Shown here: positions 1 to 8,952 of the stretch, in pieces
Numbering within the stretch: the first letter of the stretch is position 1
How the letters are laid out: each line of letters starts with the position of its first letter
Assembly (NCBI RefSeq): GCF_016937515.1
Contig: NZ_JAFHKM010000002.1
Span: forward strand, 5,389,001-5,453,000
DNA length: 64,000 nt
Reading direction: 5' to 3'
From: Cohnella algarum
Lineage (GTDB): Bacteria; Bacillota; Bacilli; Paenibacillales; Paenibacillaceae
Program-made: the position numbers and the translations under genes
Notes under the pieces: model-generated
The model's input: the letters and a program-made list of their open reading frames with translations, nothing else
Databases searched by the model: none
Told to the model about the DNA's origin: nothing

Positions 1-144
1 AATCGGCTTTTCCGGCTTTACGAGGGAGGAAAAGGTCCGCAGGACCTTCCCCGCCTCGTCGATCACCACGATGCCGGCCTGGATGATTTCGTCTTTATCG
101 GATGAAGTTCCCGTCGTTTCAAAATCGAGAACGGCAAAGTTCAT
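1..144 (-). CDS. dinG: DinG N-terminus, exonuclease domain (partial at window edge)
   Basis: The first 48 codons of a gene running off the left edge, starting at ATG 144 with the ribosome site AAAGGAAG just upstream. The visible peptide begins MNFAVLDFETTGTSSDKDE, the ExoI motif of DEDD 3'-5' exonucleases (D7 and E9). Gram-positive DinG proteins carry this proofreading-type exonuclease domain in front of an XPD/DinG helicase domain, which would lie outside the window. Location next to panDCB matches dinG of B. subtilis. Seen: exonuclease motif and position. Inferred: the helicase part. A lone epsilon-like exonuclease is the alternative. Confidence 0.8.
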   Translation of the reverse strand, partial: MNFAVLDFETTGTSSDKDEIIQAGIVVIDEAGKVLRTFSSLVKPEKPI

Positions 145-199
145 GCCTGACTTCCTTTCGGTGGCTTTAAGCCGATTCGCAAAACAACTCGCCCGGTTT

Positions 200-835
200 T
201 CAAGCCTGAACGAGGGCGTGCAATTCCCCGCAGCCGAATTGAAGCTCCAGTTGACCCGAATGGCTTTGGCACGATTCCAGATTGCGGCGCGGCTCTTCGA
301 ACGAAGGGTCCGACTCCACCGCTTTGGCAAAATAAAGCTGCGCCTGCTGCAAATTCGCATGGACGGCCTGAACGCAGCCGAGCGCATTATAGGCGACGGC
401 CCTCAGCTTCGCATTGTCGGCAATGGCCGCCACGAGCTGAAAATGGCGCTGCGCTTCGTTGAACTGCTGCAAGTACATGCGGCACATCGCCAGCAGCACC
501 CGCGCGCCGATCAGCTCGGGACGCAGGATCAGCGTTTCCTCGAAGCAGCTTGCGCCTTTGTCGTACATCTGCAGCTTGAAATAACCTTGCCCCATGACGA
601 AGGGCTCGCAAATGTCCGCGTGGGCGGCCGAAGCCGCGGCCTGTTCCTTCAGTTCCCGGTAAACCGCCATTTTGTCCTCGAATTGCAGCCATGATTCAAT
701 CATATCATCACTGAGCGACTTTAACACGTCCCATTGCTGATCCAGGCTTTTCTTTTCGGCGACGGAAGCTTGCGGATAACGGCGAATAAGTTCGTCAAGC
801 GTTTCGTTCAAGGCTTCAAACCATTGTCGAATCAT
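200..835 (-). CDS. TPR-repeat protein
   Basis: A 211-residue soluble protein. I chose ATG 835 because CAGGAGGGGACGAAA sits directly in front of it; the frame is open further upstream, but those extra codons overlap this site. The N-terminal third is helical and charged. The rest contains tetratricopeptide-like repeats, for example around FMGQGYFKLQMYDKGASCF and YNALGCVQAVHANLQQAQLY, a scaffold for protein-protein contacts. No signal peptide or membrane segment is visible. It lies between panD and dinG in the same direction. The partner and process are unknown; only the fold class is supported. Confidence 0.8.
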   Translation of the reverse strand: MIRQWFEALNETLDELIRRYPQASVAEKKSLDQQWDVLKSLSDDMIESWLQFEDKMAVYRELKEQAAASAAHADICEPFVMGQGYFKLQMYDKGASCFEETLILRPELIGARVLLAMCRMYLQQFNEAQRHFQLVAAIADNAKLRAVAYNALGCVQAVHANLQQAQLYFAKAVESDPSFEEPRRNLESCQSHSGQLELQFGCGELHALVQA

Positions 836-903
836 TTTCGTCCCCTCCTGCCGCAATCGGGTTTCACCCTCATTCTGCGTTCCGGAGGGGGGTTTCATAC
901 GCG

Positions 904-1287
904 TTACAGGACGGTCGAATGAGGTTCTTCCCCCATCATTCGGACCAGGCGATTGTTCTCGTCCACGAGGGCCACCTTCGGTTCGTGGCGCTTCGCCTCT
1001 TCGTCGGTCATGTAGCCGTAGGCGATGATGATGACCGTATCGCCGGGCTGGACGAGGCGGGCGGCGGCCCCGTTCAGGCAGACGACTCCCGAGCCGCGGG
1101 GACCGGATATCGCGTACGTTTCGAAGCGCGCTCCGTTATGGTTGTTGACGATCTGGACCTTCTCGTCCGGCAAAATGTCGACGGCATCCATCAAGTCCCG
1201 GTCGATCGTAATGCTGCCGACATAATTCAAGTTCGCTTCCGTAACGGTCGCGCGGTGGATTTTGGACTTCATCATTTGCCGCAGCAT
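904..1287 (-). CDS. panD: Aspartate 1-decarboxylase (pyruvoyl enzyme)
   Basis: Converts L-aspartate to beta-alanine, the second half of pantothenate. 127 residues, the usual length. The proenzyme self-cleavage site is visible as Gly24-Ser25 in [10 protein letters not shown], so Ser25 should become the pyruvoyl cofactor. The start is fixed by context: the panC stop TGA (1290-1288) is followed immediately by this ATG, so translation is probably coupled. Last gene of a panB-panC-panD operon. The C-terminal tail (about residues 115-127) extends beyond the conserved core and looks free. Confidence 0.96.
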   Translation of the reverse strand: MLRQMMKSKIHRATVTEANLNYVGSITIDRDLMDAVDILPDEKVQIVNNHNGARFETYAISGPRGSGVVCLNGAAARLVQPGDTVIIIAYGYMTDEEAKRHEPKVALVDENNRLVRMMGEEPHSTVL

Positions 1288-2199
1288 TCAGGACCGCTCC
1301 TTTCGTGGTCGTTCGAGTAAAACGTTGTCGATGAGCCGCGTTTTGCCGAACCGCACGGCGAGGGCGACGAGAATCCGCTCTTCCGCCCGGTTCAAAGGCA
1401 AATCTTCGGAAAAAGGCTCCAGGTCCGGGTAGGATACGGCTTCGACGTAATCGATATCCGCCAGCGGCTGCGTCCCCAGCCGGCGCTTGATGCGGTCGAC
1501 CAGCTCGGGAGCCGTGGCTCCGCTTTCGGCCCATTCCGGAACCAGCTTCAACGTTTGCGATAAAATAAGGGCTTGACGCCGTTCCTCTTCGTTTAAGTAT
1601 ACGTTGCGCGAGCTCAGCGCCAGGCCGTCCGGCGCGCGGACGATCGGGCAAGGCACGATTTCGGCGGCAAGGTTCAAATCTTCCGCCATTCGGGAAACGA
1701 CCGCCACCTGCTGGGCGTCCTTCAATCCGAAATAAGCGCGGTCGGGCGCGACGATGTTCAGCAGCTTGGCGACGACCGCGGCCACGCCGTCGAAATGCCC
1801 CGGCCGGCTTGCGCCGCACAGGCGCTCCGTTACGCCGCGAACCGAAACGGCCGTTCGCATCGGCCGGGGATACATCTCCTCGACCGAAGGCATAAAGATC
1901 ACGTTCGCGCCCGCTTCCGCCGCGACGGTTCTGTCCCGCTCTTCGTCGCGGGGGTACCGTTCGAAATCCTCGTTCGGCCCGAATTGCAGCGGGTTGACGA
2001 AAATGCTGATCACGGTCAGCCCGTTTTCTTCCGCGGACCTTCGGATCAGGCTCGCATGCCCTTCGTGCAAATAGCCCATCGTCGGCACGAAGCCGACGGT
2101 TCCGGGCTCGCCCGCACGGCCGCGGTATTCGGCGATTTTCCGCTTCAGTTCGGCGATCGTGCGAACGACCTCCGGCGATGCCGCAACGGCATGGTTCAT
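1288..2199 (-). CDS. panC: Pantothenate synthetase (pantoate-beta-alanine ligase)
   Basis: ATP-dependent condensation of pantoate with beta-alanine to pantothenate. 303 residues from ATG 2199, whose ATG overlaps the panB stop (ATGA). The nucleotidyltransferase signature is present: [12 protein letters not shown] (HIGH-like) near residue 45 and LSSRNVYL (KMSKS-like region) near residue 190. Length is slightly above the usual 280-285 because of an extended C-terminus ending in RPRKERS. Middle gene of panBCD; regulation is shared through the panB leader. Confidence 0.96.
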   Translation of the reverse strand: MNHAVAASPEVVRTIAELKRKIAEYRGRAGEPGTVGFVPTMGYLHEGHASLIRRSAEENGLTVISIFVNPLQFGPNEDFERYPRDEERDRTVAAEAGANVIFMPSVEEMYPRPMRTAVSVRGVTERLCGASRPGHFDGVAAVVAKLLNIVAPDRAYFGLKDAQQVAVVSRMAEDLNLAAEIVPCPIVRAPDGLALSSRNVYLNEEERRQALILSQTLKLVPEWAESGATAPELVDRIKRRLGTQPLADIDYVEAVSYPDLEPFSEDLPLNRAEERILVALAVRFGKTRLIDNVLLERPRKERS

Positions 2200-3059
2200 T
2201 GCGAATTCCCCCCGTACAACGAATTGGTCAGCGGCTGTGCCGTTTGCGGGCCGGGTTGAAAGGCGTGACCCTCTTCGGGGAACCGCTCGCCCTTCACGTC
2301 GCCGACATAGTCCGCGATCGCCGCGCGAATCGTTTCGCCGACGTCGGCATACGTTTTGACGAAGCGTTTGTCGCGAATATTCGAACCGTAGCGGATCAGA
2401 TCGTGATACACGAGCACCTGTCCGTCGCATCCGCGTCCCGCGCCGATGCCGATGATCGGAATGTCGAGCGAGCGGGAAATTTCGGAGGCGAGCGGCTCGG
2501 TGACCAGCTCCAGCACGATGCCGAAAACGCCCGCGTCCCGGAGCGCCCTGGCGTCGGCCTTCAGCTTTTCGGCTTCTTCCGCTCCCTTGCCCTGGACCTT
2601 GTAACCGCCGATTTGCAGGACGGATTGGGGGGTCAAGCCCAGATGTCCCAGCACCGGGATGCCGGCTGCGACGAGCGTGCGCACTTCGTCCGCCAGATCC
2701 GCTCCGCCTTCGATTTTGACGGCGTGGGCCCCGCCTTCCTGCATGATCCGGGCGGCGTTGCGAAGCGTCGCTGCGCTTCCGAGACGGTACGTCGCAAACG
2801 GCATGTCGGTAACGATCATCGTATTCGGCGCGCCGCGAACGACCGCGCGCGTATGATAAATCATATCTTCAAGCGTGACGGGCACCGTCGTTTCATAGCC
2901 GAGCACGACGTTGCCGAGCGAATCGCCGACGAGAATCATATCGACTCCGGCTTCTTCGGCGAGCCGGGCGGAAGGATAGTCGTAAGCGGTCAGCATCGCG
3001 ACCTTCGTTCCTTCTCTTTTCATTGTTCGCAAACGAGGCAAAGTTAATGGCTGTTTCAT
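2196..3059 (-). CDS. panB: 3-methyl-2-oxobutanoate hydroxymethyltransferase
   Basis: First committed step of pantothenate synthesis: transfers a hydroxymethyl group from methylene-tetrahydrofolate to ketoisovalerate. 287 residues from ATG 3059, preferred over an upstream in-frame start because AGGAGG lies 11 bases before it. Family motifs seen: [39 protein letters not shown] and AVKIEGG. The product is a cytosolic metal-dependent TIM barrel. First gene of panBCD, preceded by a promoter, a candidate pan RNA motif and a terminator-type hairpin. Confidence 0.96.
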   Translation of the reverse strand: MKQPLTLPRLRTMKREGTKVAMLTAYDYPSARLAEEAGVDMILVGDSLGNVVLGYETTVPVTLEDMIYHTRAVVRGAPNTMIVTDMPFATYRLGSAATLRNAARIMQEGGAHAVKIEGGADLADEVRTLVAAGIPVLGHLGLTPQSVLQIGGYKVQGKGAEEAEKLKADARALRDAGVFGIVLELVTEPLASEISRSLDIPIIGIGAGRGCDGQVLVYHDLIRYGSNIRDKRFVKTYADVGETIRAAIADYVGDVKGERFPEEGHAFQPGPQTAQPLTNSLYGGNSQ

Positions 3060-3094
3060 CGCGTGAAGCGCCTCCTCTTTTGGCCCGGACAAAC

Positions 3095-3132
3095 AAAAAA
3101 ACCTTCATTTGCCCGTGAGCAAAGAAAGGTTT
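3095..3132 (-). terminator. Terminator hairpin in the panB leader (candidate attenuator)
   Basis: On the minus strand the arms AAACCTTTCTTTGC and GCAAATGAAGGTTT face each other across a 6-base loop and run into a T tract. It lies between the panB promoter (3284-3312) and the panB ribosome site, so it can act as an attenuator rather than only ending birA transcription. Seen: hairpin and T tract. Inferred: the regulatory role. Confidence 0.7.
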
Positions 3133-3162
3133 CCATTCAGCAGGAACGCGCGCTTCACGTCC

Positions 3163-3194
3163 TTCTGTCTCGGTCCTTTCGGCTCAGAGCAGAA
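3163..3194 (-). promoter_or_regulatory. Candidate pan RNA motif hairpin in the panBCD leader
   Basis: Minus-strand hairpin: outer arms TTCTG/CAGAA, then CTC/GAG, a G-C-rich upper stem and a GAAA loop. Read with single bulged adenosines on both sides of the upper stem, it resembles the published pan motif, which occurs in 5' leaders of panBCD operons and is built of hairpins with opposing bulged A residues. Only one such hairpin is obvious; many pan motifs are tandem pairs. It sits in the leader, upstream of the terminator hairpin. A covariance-model search would decide. Confidence 0.5.
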
Positions 3195-3283
3195 TCCGCC
3201 GCGAAATGATCACGGTTATTCGTTTGTCCTTGAAAGCCTTGCGCAAGTGCGATTCGCGAACGGCGATAACGCCTTGCCGCTTC

Positions 3284-3312
3284 ATTATAACAGACCGTTC
3301 TTCCGGCGTCCA
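3284..3312 (-). promoter_or_regulatory. SigA-type promoter for panBCD
   Basis: Minus strand: -35 TGGACG (3312-3307), 17-base spacer, -10 TATAAT (3289-3284). Transcription would start near 3277, giving a leader of about 220 bases before panB. Lies in the birA-panB gap. Confidence 0.65.
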
Positions 3313-3360
3313 CGTTTTCCCGTCCGCCTCTTGTCGCGCAAGTCCGGCGGGCGGGACATA

Positions 3361-4344
3361 TTAGCCTTCCCGCCAAGGATTGATTTCCGCCGAATAGACC
3401 GTTTCGATCGAGCCGTCGGGCAATTCCACCCGAAGCCCTCCCATGTCGCTCAAGCCGCGCGGAACGCCTTCGATGACGCCCTTGGGCGTATGCAGGACGG
3501 CGGGGCGGTTCAAATTGACCGAACGCGCTTCCCACAGCGCGCGAATCGGTTCGAACCCTTCCTGCAAGTACAGCTCGTACAGGTTTTCGAATTCTTGGAG
3601 AGTGCAGGCGATCAGCTCCGCCCGGTCGACCGGGCGGCCGGCGGCCATTTTGAGCGAAACGGCTTTGCCCGCGACCTCCTCGGGATAATCCTCCCGTTCC
3701 AGGTTGACCGAAACCCCGATCCCGACGACGATATACCGAACGCGTTCGTCTTCGGTCGCCGACTCCAGCAAAATCCCGCTGATCTTCCGCCCGTCCACGA
3801 GCAAATCGTTCGGCCATTTGATGCCGATCGAAAGCGGCACGACGGCGGAGATCGCCCGGCTGAGCGCGACCGCCGCCAGCAGCGTCAGCTGCGGGGTCGC
3901 CTGCATCGGAAGCCGCGGCCGGAGCAGCAAGCTCATCCAGATGCCCTTGCCCGCCGGCGACACCCAGGAGCGGCCCATTCGTCCCCGGCCCGCCGTTTGC
4001 TGCTCGGCAATGACGAGGGTCCCTTCGGGAGCGCCTTCTTCCGCGAGCTTGCGCATGACATCCTGCGTCGAGTGCACGCTCTCCAGCAAGTGGAGGACCC
4101 GGCCGAACGAACGCGTCTTCATTCGCCCGGCGAGCTCCGCCTGCGACAGCCTTTCCGGCCGTCCCGCAAGCCGGTAGCCGAGCCGGGGCACCGCCTCGAT
4201 CCGGAACCCTTCCGCTTCCAGCTTGCGGACCTGCTTCCAGACGGCGGTGCGGCTGACGCCGAGGCGGCGGCTGATTTCTTCGCCCGAAACATAGGCGTTC
4301 GGTTCGGCCGATTCCAGCAAAGCTAACAAAGACGTTGGTTTCAT
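3361..4344 (-). CDS. birA: Bifunctional biotin ligase / biotin repressor
   Basis: Attaches biotin to biotin-dependent carboxylases and, as biotinyl-AMP complex, represses biotin genes. 327 residues. N-terminal winged helix (about 1-60, including VSRTAVWKQVRKLEAEGF) for DNA binding, then the catalytic domain with the adenylate loop GRGRMGRSWVS and KWPNDLLV, and a C-terminal SH3-like cap. Both halves are present, so it should be able to regulate as well as ligate. ATG 4344 overlaps the cca stop (ATGA), as in B. subtilis. Confidence 0.95.
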   Translation of the reverse strand: MKPTSLLALLESAEPNAYVSGEEISRRLGVSRTAVWKQVRKLEAEGFRIEAVPRLGYRLAGRPERLSQAELAGRMKTRSFGRVLHLLESVHSTQDVMRKLAEEGAPEGTLVIAEQQTAGRGRMGRSWVSPAGKGIWMSLLLRPRLPMQATPQLTLLAAVALSRAISAVVPLSIGIKWPNDLLVDGRKISGILLESATEDERVRYIVVGIGVSVNLEREDYPEEVAGKAVSLKMAAGRPVDRAELIACTLQEFENLYELYLQEGFEPIRALWEARSVNLNRPAVLHTPKGVIEGVPRGLSDMGGLRVELPDGSIETVYSAEINPWREG

Positions 4345-5708
4345 TTCGTTCCTTCTTTCGAATCCCGATTTCCGCCGATATCCCCTTCGACGGCGGCGGC
4401 CTCCGCAAGCAGCGCGTCCCGCTCGTTCGGCAGCCGGCCAAGCGCGACGGCCTCAAGCAGCCGCCGCAGCGTCTTCGCGACCCAGGGGCCCGGTTTTTTG
4501 CCGACGGCCTCCGCCACTTCGTCGCCTCTGACGGCGAGCCCTCCGATCGCGGTCGCGGCCATTCGGCCCAGCCAATCCCGGGCCCGTTCGGCAAACCCGG
4601 GTTCAAGCGATCCGAGCGCCGCTTCGGGACAGGCCGCCGCCAGCGCGAGCCAATCTTCCGCGGCGGGACGGCCGAATTCGAGCACCGCCAGCGTCCAGCT
4701 CCGGCGCAGCTGCTCCCGGACCGGCCCATTAACGTCCGTTCTTTCCGTCTCCCCAAGCTCGTCCGTCCGGGAAGGGGCGGTCTTCGCCGCGTTCGCGTCC
4801 GCCGCAAGCCTCCGGCTCAGGCCGACGACAGCCGCGACCCGGGCGCCCCGCTTGACGCCGAGACATAGCGAGCGAAAAACCGCTTCCGCTTCGTCCGGCG
4901 CGGCCCCGCCGCCAAGAAGCAGCGCGCACCATCGAAGATCGGGGTCCGCCAGCCGCTTCAGGCCGGAGGCCCCGCCGCCGGTTCCGCCCGTCGGCAGCGC
5001 TGCCGACGGCGGCAGCGGCTCGCGGGCGAACCGGAGAAGCCCGCTTTCGGCCAGCAGCGCGAACGCGCGGTCGGGATCACTTCCGGCCATCATTTTGTCC
5101 AGTTCCGTTCCGACCCGCTCCATTGCAATATGCCGAAGCCGTTCCCGCTGTCCGAGCAGTCCGTCCCACGTCTTGGGCGCGAACTCGAATCCGAATTCCG
5201 CCGCGAACCGGATGCCGCGCAGCAGCCGGAGCGCGTCTTCGGAGAACCGTTCCGCCGCCTCGCCGACCGTGCGGACGATTCCACGCCGCAAATCCGCGGC
5301 GCCCCCGAACGGGTCGACCGTCGCGCCGTCTCTTCCCCATGCGATGGCGTTAATCGTGAAGTCCCGGCGCGCCAGGTCCTCCTCGACATTTCCGACGAAC
5401 GACACCTCGTCGGGCCGGCGGGAATCGGTGTATTTGCCTTCCCGCCGGTACGTCGTCACTTCGAACGAGCGCCCCTCGTCCCGTACCGTTACCGTGCCGT
5501 GGGCGAGTCCGGTCGGAATCGCGTTCGGGAACATCGCGATAACCTGCTCCGGCGTCGCCGAGGTGGCGATATCGATGTCGTGCAGCTTGCGGCCGAGCAG
5601 CCGGTCGCGCACGCAGCCGCCCACCAGATAGGCGGTATGGCCGGCCGATTCGAAGCGGGCGAGCAGTCTCAACGCCGCGGCCCAGGCAATAGGATCCGTA
5701 TCGGTCAA
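4341..5708 (-). CDS. cca: CCA tRNA nucleotidyltransferase
   Basis: Adds or repairs the 3' CCA end of tRNAs. 455 residues, longer than the usual roughly 400. Head domain: YLVGGCVRDRLLGRKLHDID with the metal-binding DID pair, then RRDFTINAIAWG; neck: LLRGIRFAAEFGF. The C-terminal body is enlarged and alanine-rich (about residues 230-440), including a low-complexity segment near 245-255. Upstream gene bshA ends 17 bases away and birA overlaps downstream, so it is likely part of one transcript. Confidence 0.94.
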   Translation of the reverse strand: MTDTDPIAWAAALRLLARFESAGHTAYLVGGCVRDRLLGRKLHDIDIATSATPEQVIAMFPNAIPTGLAHGTVTVRDEGRSFEVTTYRREGKYTDSRRPDEVSFVGNVEEDLARRDFTINAIAWGRDGATVDPFGGAADLRRGIVRTVGEAAERFSEDALRLLRGIRFAAEFGFEFAPKTWDGLLGQRERLRHIAMERVGTELDKMMAGSDPDRAFALLAESGLLRFAREPLPPSAALPTGGTGGGASGLKRLADPDLRWCALLLGGGAAPDEAEAVFRSLCLGVKRGARVAAVVGLSRRLAADANAAKTAPSRTDELGETERTDVNGPVREQLRRSWTLAVLEFGRPAAEDWLALAAACPEAALGSLEPGFAERARDWLGRMAATAIGGLAVRGDEVAEAVGKKPGPWVAKTLRRLLEAVALGRLPNERDALLAEAAAVEGDIGGNRDSKEGTK

Positions 5709-5724
5709 GCTGCCGCCCTCCCCG

Positions 5725-6891
5725 TCAAGGCGCCAAGCAAACCGGAAGCTCGAGCTCCTTGGGAATGCCTAAAACCTTGTAATAAATATTTTCGTATTGG
5801 GCGGTGATTTTATCGTTGCAAAATTCCGTTCTGGCCCGCGTCAGGCAAGCTTCCCTGAATTCGGCGTACAGCTTTTCGTCGGTCAACAGCCGCAAGGCGT
5901 TCTCCGCCATTTCCGCGGTGTTGCCGATAGCGGACAGAAATCCCGTCTTCCCGTTTAACACCAGCTCCGGGATGCCGCCCGCCGCCGAGCCGATCGTCGG
6001 AACGCCGCAAGCCATCGCCTCCAGCGCCACGAGCCCGAAGCTTTCTTTTTCCGAAGGGAGCAGCATCAGATCGGCAAGCGAAATAACTTGCGCGACGTCG
6101 TCCTGCTTGCCCAGGTAGCAAACCCGATGGCTCAAGCCCATCGCGTCGATTTTCGCCTGAATTTTCGGCAAATCCGGACCTTCGCCGACAAGCAGCAGCT
6201 TCGCCTTCGTTTTCTCGTTCACCCTGGCGAAAATGTCCACGACGTCGCAGGCCCGCTTTACCGGCCGGAAATTGGAAATGTGCATTAAAATTTTTTCGCC
6301 GGGCTCCGCATAATCCGCCCTCATGTCCGAAACGTCCCGCGGGTAATACACCCGTTTGTCCACGAAATTGTACGTCAGCTCGATCGGCCTTGCGATGTCG
6401 AGAAGCTCGCGCGTTTCCCGAATCAAATCCCCGCTGACCGCCGTGACCGCATCGCTGTTTTGAATGCCGAACCGGATCAGATCCTTGAGCGACTCGTCCT
6501 GGGCCAGCACCGTAATGTCCGTTCCGTGAAGCGTGGTGACGACCTTGAGCCGGTCGCCGGACATTTGCTTCGCCAAATAAGCGCACAAAGCATGAGGAAC
6601 GGCATAATGAACGTGAAGCAGGTCAAGCTGCTGAAGCTGCGCGACCTGGTGCATTTTGCTGGCCAGCGAAAGGTCGTAGGGAGGATAGCGAAACACGTAA
6701 TAATCGGTAACTTCCACTTCATGATAATAAATGTTGCGCTGGAACTTGCCCAAGCGGAATGGCACGCTGTGCGTAATGAAATGAATTTCGTGGCCCTTCT
6801 CCGCGAGCAGCTTGCCGAGTTCGGTCGCCACGACGCCGGAACCCCCGAGCGATGGATAACAGGTGATGCCGATTTTGAGCGGCCGATCCAT
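5725..6891 (-). CDS. bshA: N-acetyl-alpha-D-glucosaminyl L-malate synthase (bacillithiol step 1)
   Basis: GT4 glycosyltransferase that joins UDP-GlcNAc and L-malate in bacillithiol synthesis. 388 residues. Seen: N-terminal ITCYPSLGGSGVVATELG, the loop HVHYAVPHALCAYLA, and the GT4 donor-site signature PSEKESFGLVALEAMACGVP near residues 285-305. Followed by cca and preceded by bshB1, the same order as in B. subtilis. Start ATG 6891 follows a purine-rich stretch (GGAGAGGG). Confidence 0.95.
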   Translation of the reverse strand: MDRPLKIGITCYPSLGGSGVVATELGKLLAEKGHEIHFITHSVPFRLGKFQRNIYYHEVEVTDYYVFRYPPYDLSLASKMHQVAQLQQLDLLHVHYAVPHALCAYLAKQMSGDRLKVVTTLHGTDITVLAQDESLKDLIRFGIQNSDAVTAVSGDLIRETRELLDIARPIELTYNFVDKRVYYPRDVSDMRADYAEPGEKILMHISNFRPVKRACDVVDIFARVNEKTKAKLLLVGEGPDLPKIQAKIDAMGLSHRVCYLGKQDDVAQVISLADLMLLPSEKESFGLVALEAMACGVPTIGSAAGGIPELVLNGKTGFLSAIGNTAEMAENALRLLTDEKLYAEFREACLTRARTEFCNDKITAQYENIYYKVLGIPKELELPVCLAP

Positions 6892-6965
6892 TCCCTCTCC
6901 TCCTTTCTACATCCTATTCCCCGAATGCTTGCTTTCTTGACACAAACGAATCCGCTGCCGCGGCG

Positions 6966-7679
6966 TCAAAAACGATCCAGGCTTATCGGCCCTTTCGCGA
7001 TGAAGCCTTCCGCAAAAACGAATTTGCGGGCTTGTCCGAACAGCTTGTCCCGCGCCGCCACGTTGTCGAGGTACCCCATCGTCAGCGGAGTCGGCACCCA
7101 GTCGCGCAAATCTCCGGCAGGCTCGAATTGCGAACGGTACGCCCGCAGCGCCTCCATTTTGCGTTCGTGCACGTCGGTGACGTCGACGACGAATTGGGGA
7201 GCATGCATATCGTTGATAAAATAATAATACAGCATGTCCACCGTCCACGCGGCTTGCTCCGGCATGTAGCGGCGCAGCTTGGCGTTGAACGCCGCTTCCT
7301 CCACCATACGGCTGCACATGACGTGGTCCGGATGGCGGTCCGCGAAATAGGGCGCGAAGACGACGCGCGGACGATACCGGCGAATGGCCGCCACGATTTT
7401 GCCGACTTGCGAGGAATCGCTTGCCGAAAGCCCGCGATCGGGCAGCTCGAGATTGTCCCGGACGGCGAGGCCGAGAACGGCCGTCGCGGCATCCGCCTCC
7501 CGCTTGCGGGTCGCTACGTCGCCGTTCGAGCTCATTTCGGCTCGCGTCAAATCGACGATGCCCGTTCTCTGCCCGCTTGCCGCCGCTTTGATCAGCGTGC
7601 CGCCCATTCCGATTTCGACATCGTCGGGGTGCGCGCCGAACGCCAGCAAATCAAGGCCGAATTCCGTACGTTCGCTCAT
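6966..7679 (-). CDS. bshB1: Bacillithiol deacetylase BshB1
   Basis: PIG-L/LmbE-type zinc deacetylase removing the acetyl group of GlcNAc-malate. 237 residues from ATG 7679, whose ATG overlaps the mgsA stop (ATGA); a longer in-frame reading exists but is the shadow of mgsA. Zinc-site motif [14 protein letters not shown] at about residue 13 and the conserved RHPDH region near 115. Works directly before bshA in the chain; bshC is not in the window. Confidence 0.94.
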   Translation of the reverse strand: MSERTEFGLDLLAFGAHPDDVEIGMGGTLIKAAASGQRTGIVDLTRAEMSSNGDVATRKREADAATAVLGLAVRDNLELPDRGLSASDSSQVGKIVAAIRRYRPRVVFAPYFADRHPDHVMCSRMVEEAAFNAKLRRYMPEQAAWTVDMLYYYFINDMHAPQFVVDVTDVHERKMEALRAYRSQFEPAGDLRDWVPTPLTMGYLDNVAARDKLFGQARKFVFAEGFIAKGPISLDRF

Positions 7680-8098
7680 TCTTCCAGTCCCGGCTTGTAT
7701 TTGTGCACAAGCTCGCGCCACGCGAAGTCGCCGCGCTCCAGCGATTTGACGAGCAGCTCGGCCGTCGCGACGTTCGTCGCGACCGGAATGCCCTGCACGT
7801 CGCACAGGCGAAGCAGCGCTATAATGTCCGGCTCGTGCGGCTGGGCCATCAGCGGATCCCGCAAAAAGATGATGAGATCCATCTCGTTTTGCGCCACCAG
7901 CGCTCCGATTTGCTGGTCGCCGCCGAGCGGACCGGACATGAACCGGTGCACGTTAAGCGACGTGTTTTCCATAATGCGGGTGCCCGTCGTTCCGGTCGCA
8001 TACAGCTTGTGCGGCTTGAGCACATGCTCGTAGGCGATCGTGAAGTTGACCATTTCGTCTTTTTTTCGGTCGTGGGCTATCAATGCGATTTGCATCAT
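7676..8098 (-). CDS. mgsA: Methylglyoxal synthase
   Basis: Converts dihydroxyacetone phosphate to methylglyoxal and phosphate, a bypass that relieves sugar-phosphate stress. 140 residues, typical. Motifs: [10 protein letters not shown] at the N-terminus, ATGTTG, and [11 protein letters not shown] with the catalytic aspartate. Two adjacent ATGs begin the frame; GGAGGGG is placed 8 bases before the first. Order dapB-mgsA-bshB1-bshA is as in B. subtilis. Confidence 0.95.
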   Translation of the reverse strand: MMQIALIAHDRKKDEMVNFTIAYEHVLKPHKLYATGTTGTRIMENTSLNVHRFMSGPLGGDQQIGALVAQNEMDLIIFLRDPLMAQPHEPDIIALLRLCDVQGIPVATNVATAELLVKSLERGDFAWRELVHKYKPGLEE

Positions 8099-8143
8099 CG
8101 TCCGTTCCCCTCCACGTTCGATCGGTTTAAATTACTCTATAAA

Positions 8144-8947
8144 TTAGTCGAGAAAATGCTCGAAGCCGTACACGAGTCCGGTTACGGTCATCACTTTTTT
8201 GATCGCGGCGTTGACGCCGGGCATGTACCCGGACCGCTCGTACGAGTCATGGCGGATTTTCAGCGTTTGGCCGTGGCCGCCGAAGATGACCTCCTGCTGG
8301 GCGAATACGCCCGGAAGACGGACGCTATGTATTCGAAACCCGTTGTAATAACCGCCTCTTGCGCCTTCGATCGTTTCCTCCTCGTTCGGATTGCCCTGGC
8401 GAAGCTCCTGCCTCGTCTGCGCGATCCATTCCGCCGTCTTGATCGAAGTGCCGGAAGGCGCGTCCAGCTTCTGATCGCCATGGTATTCGATAATTTCCAC
8501 GTGAGGCATATATTTGGCCGCCATCGCGGAAAATTTCATCATGAGAATCGCTCCGATGGAGAAATTGGGCGCGATCAGTCCGCCAATGCCCTTCTCCGCG
8601 CACAGCTTGTCCAACTGTTCGATTTGCTCGGGCGTGAACCCGGTCGTCCCCACGACGGGACGAACGCCGTGCCTGATGCAAGCCTCGGTATGGGGAACCG
8701 CCGATTTCGGGTTCGTAAAGTCGACCAGAACGTCGGGCTTGGCCGCCTCCAGCGCTTCGTCCAGCCGGTCCGTCACGAAGACGCCGGTGTCGGGCTTGCC
8801 GACCAGCGCACCGGCGTCAACCCCCGCGGAAGACCTGCTTATCGCCGCCACCAGCTGCAGTTCCTGATCTTCAAGCACCATTTTGACGACTTCCCGGCCC
8901 ATCCGGCCGGCGCTTCCTGCTACCGCTACTTTAATCCGTTGCGACAT
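8144..8947 (-). CDS. dapB: 4-hydroxy-tetrahydrodipicolinate reductase
   Basis: NAD(P)H-dependent step to tetrahydrodipicolinate in the lysine and diaminopimelate pathway; also supplies the precursor line of spore dipicolinate. Rossmann motif AVAGSAGRMGREVV at the N-terminus, and the active-site segment EYHGDQKLDAPSGTS with the conserved His and Lys. I chose ATG 8947 because AGGTGA precedes it; GTG 8956, overlapping the upstream stop as GTGA, is the alternative. 267 residues. Confidence 0.95.
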   Translation of the reverse strand: MSQRIKVAVAGSAGRMGREVVKMVLEDQELQLVAAISRSSAGVDAGALVGKPDTGVFVTDRLDEALEAAKPDVLVDFTNPKSAVPHTEACIRHGVRPVVGTTGFTPEQIEQLDKLCAEKGIGGLIAPNFSIGAILMMKFSAMAAKYMPHVEIIEYHGDQKLDAPSGTSIKTAEWIAQTRQELRQGNPNEEETIEGARGGYYNGFRIHSVRLPGVFAQQEVIFGGHGQTLKIRHDSYERSGYMPGVNAAIKKVMTVTGLVYGFEHFLD

Positions 8948-8952
8948 TCCGT

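Noticed and set aside
3133..3160. T-box element in the panB leader (AGGACGTGAAGCGCG and TCCT look like AGGGTGGNACCGCG and its partner)
   Set aside because: The essential TGGN bulge that pairs with tRNA is missing and no specifier stem is evident.
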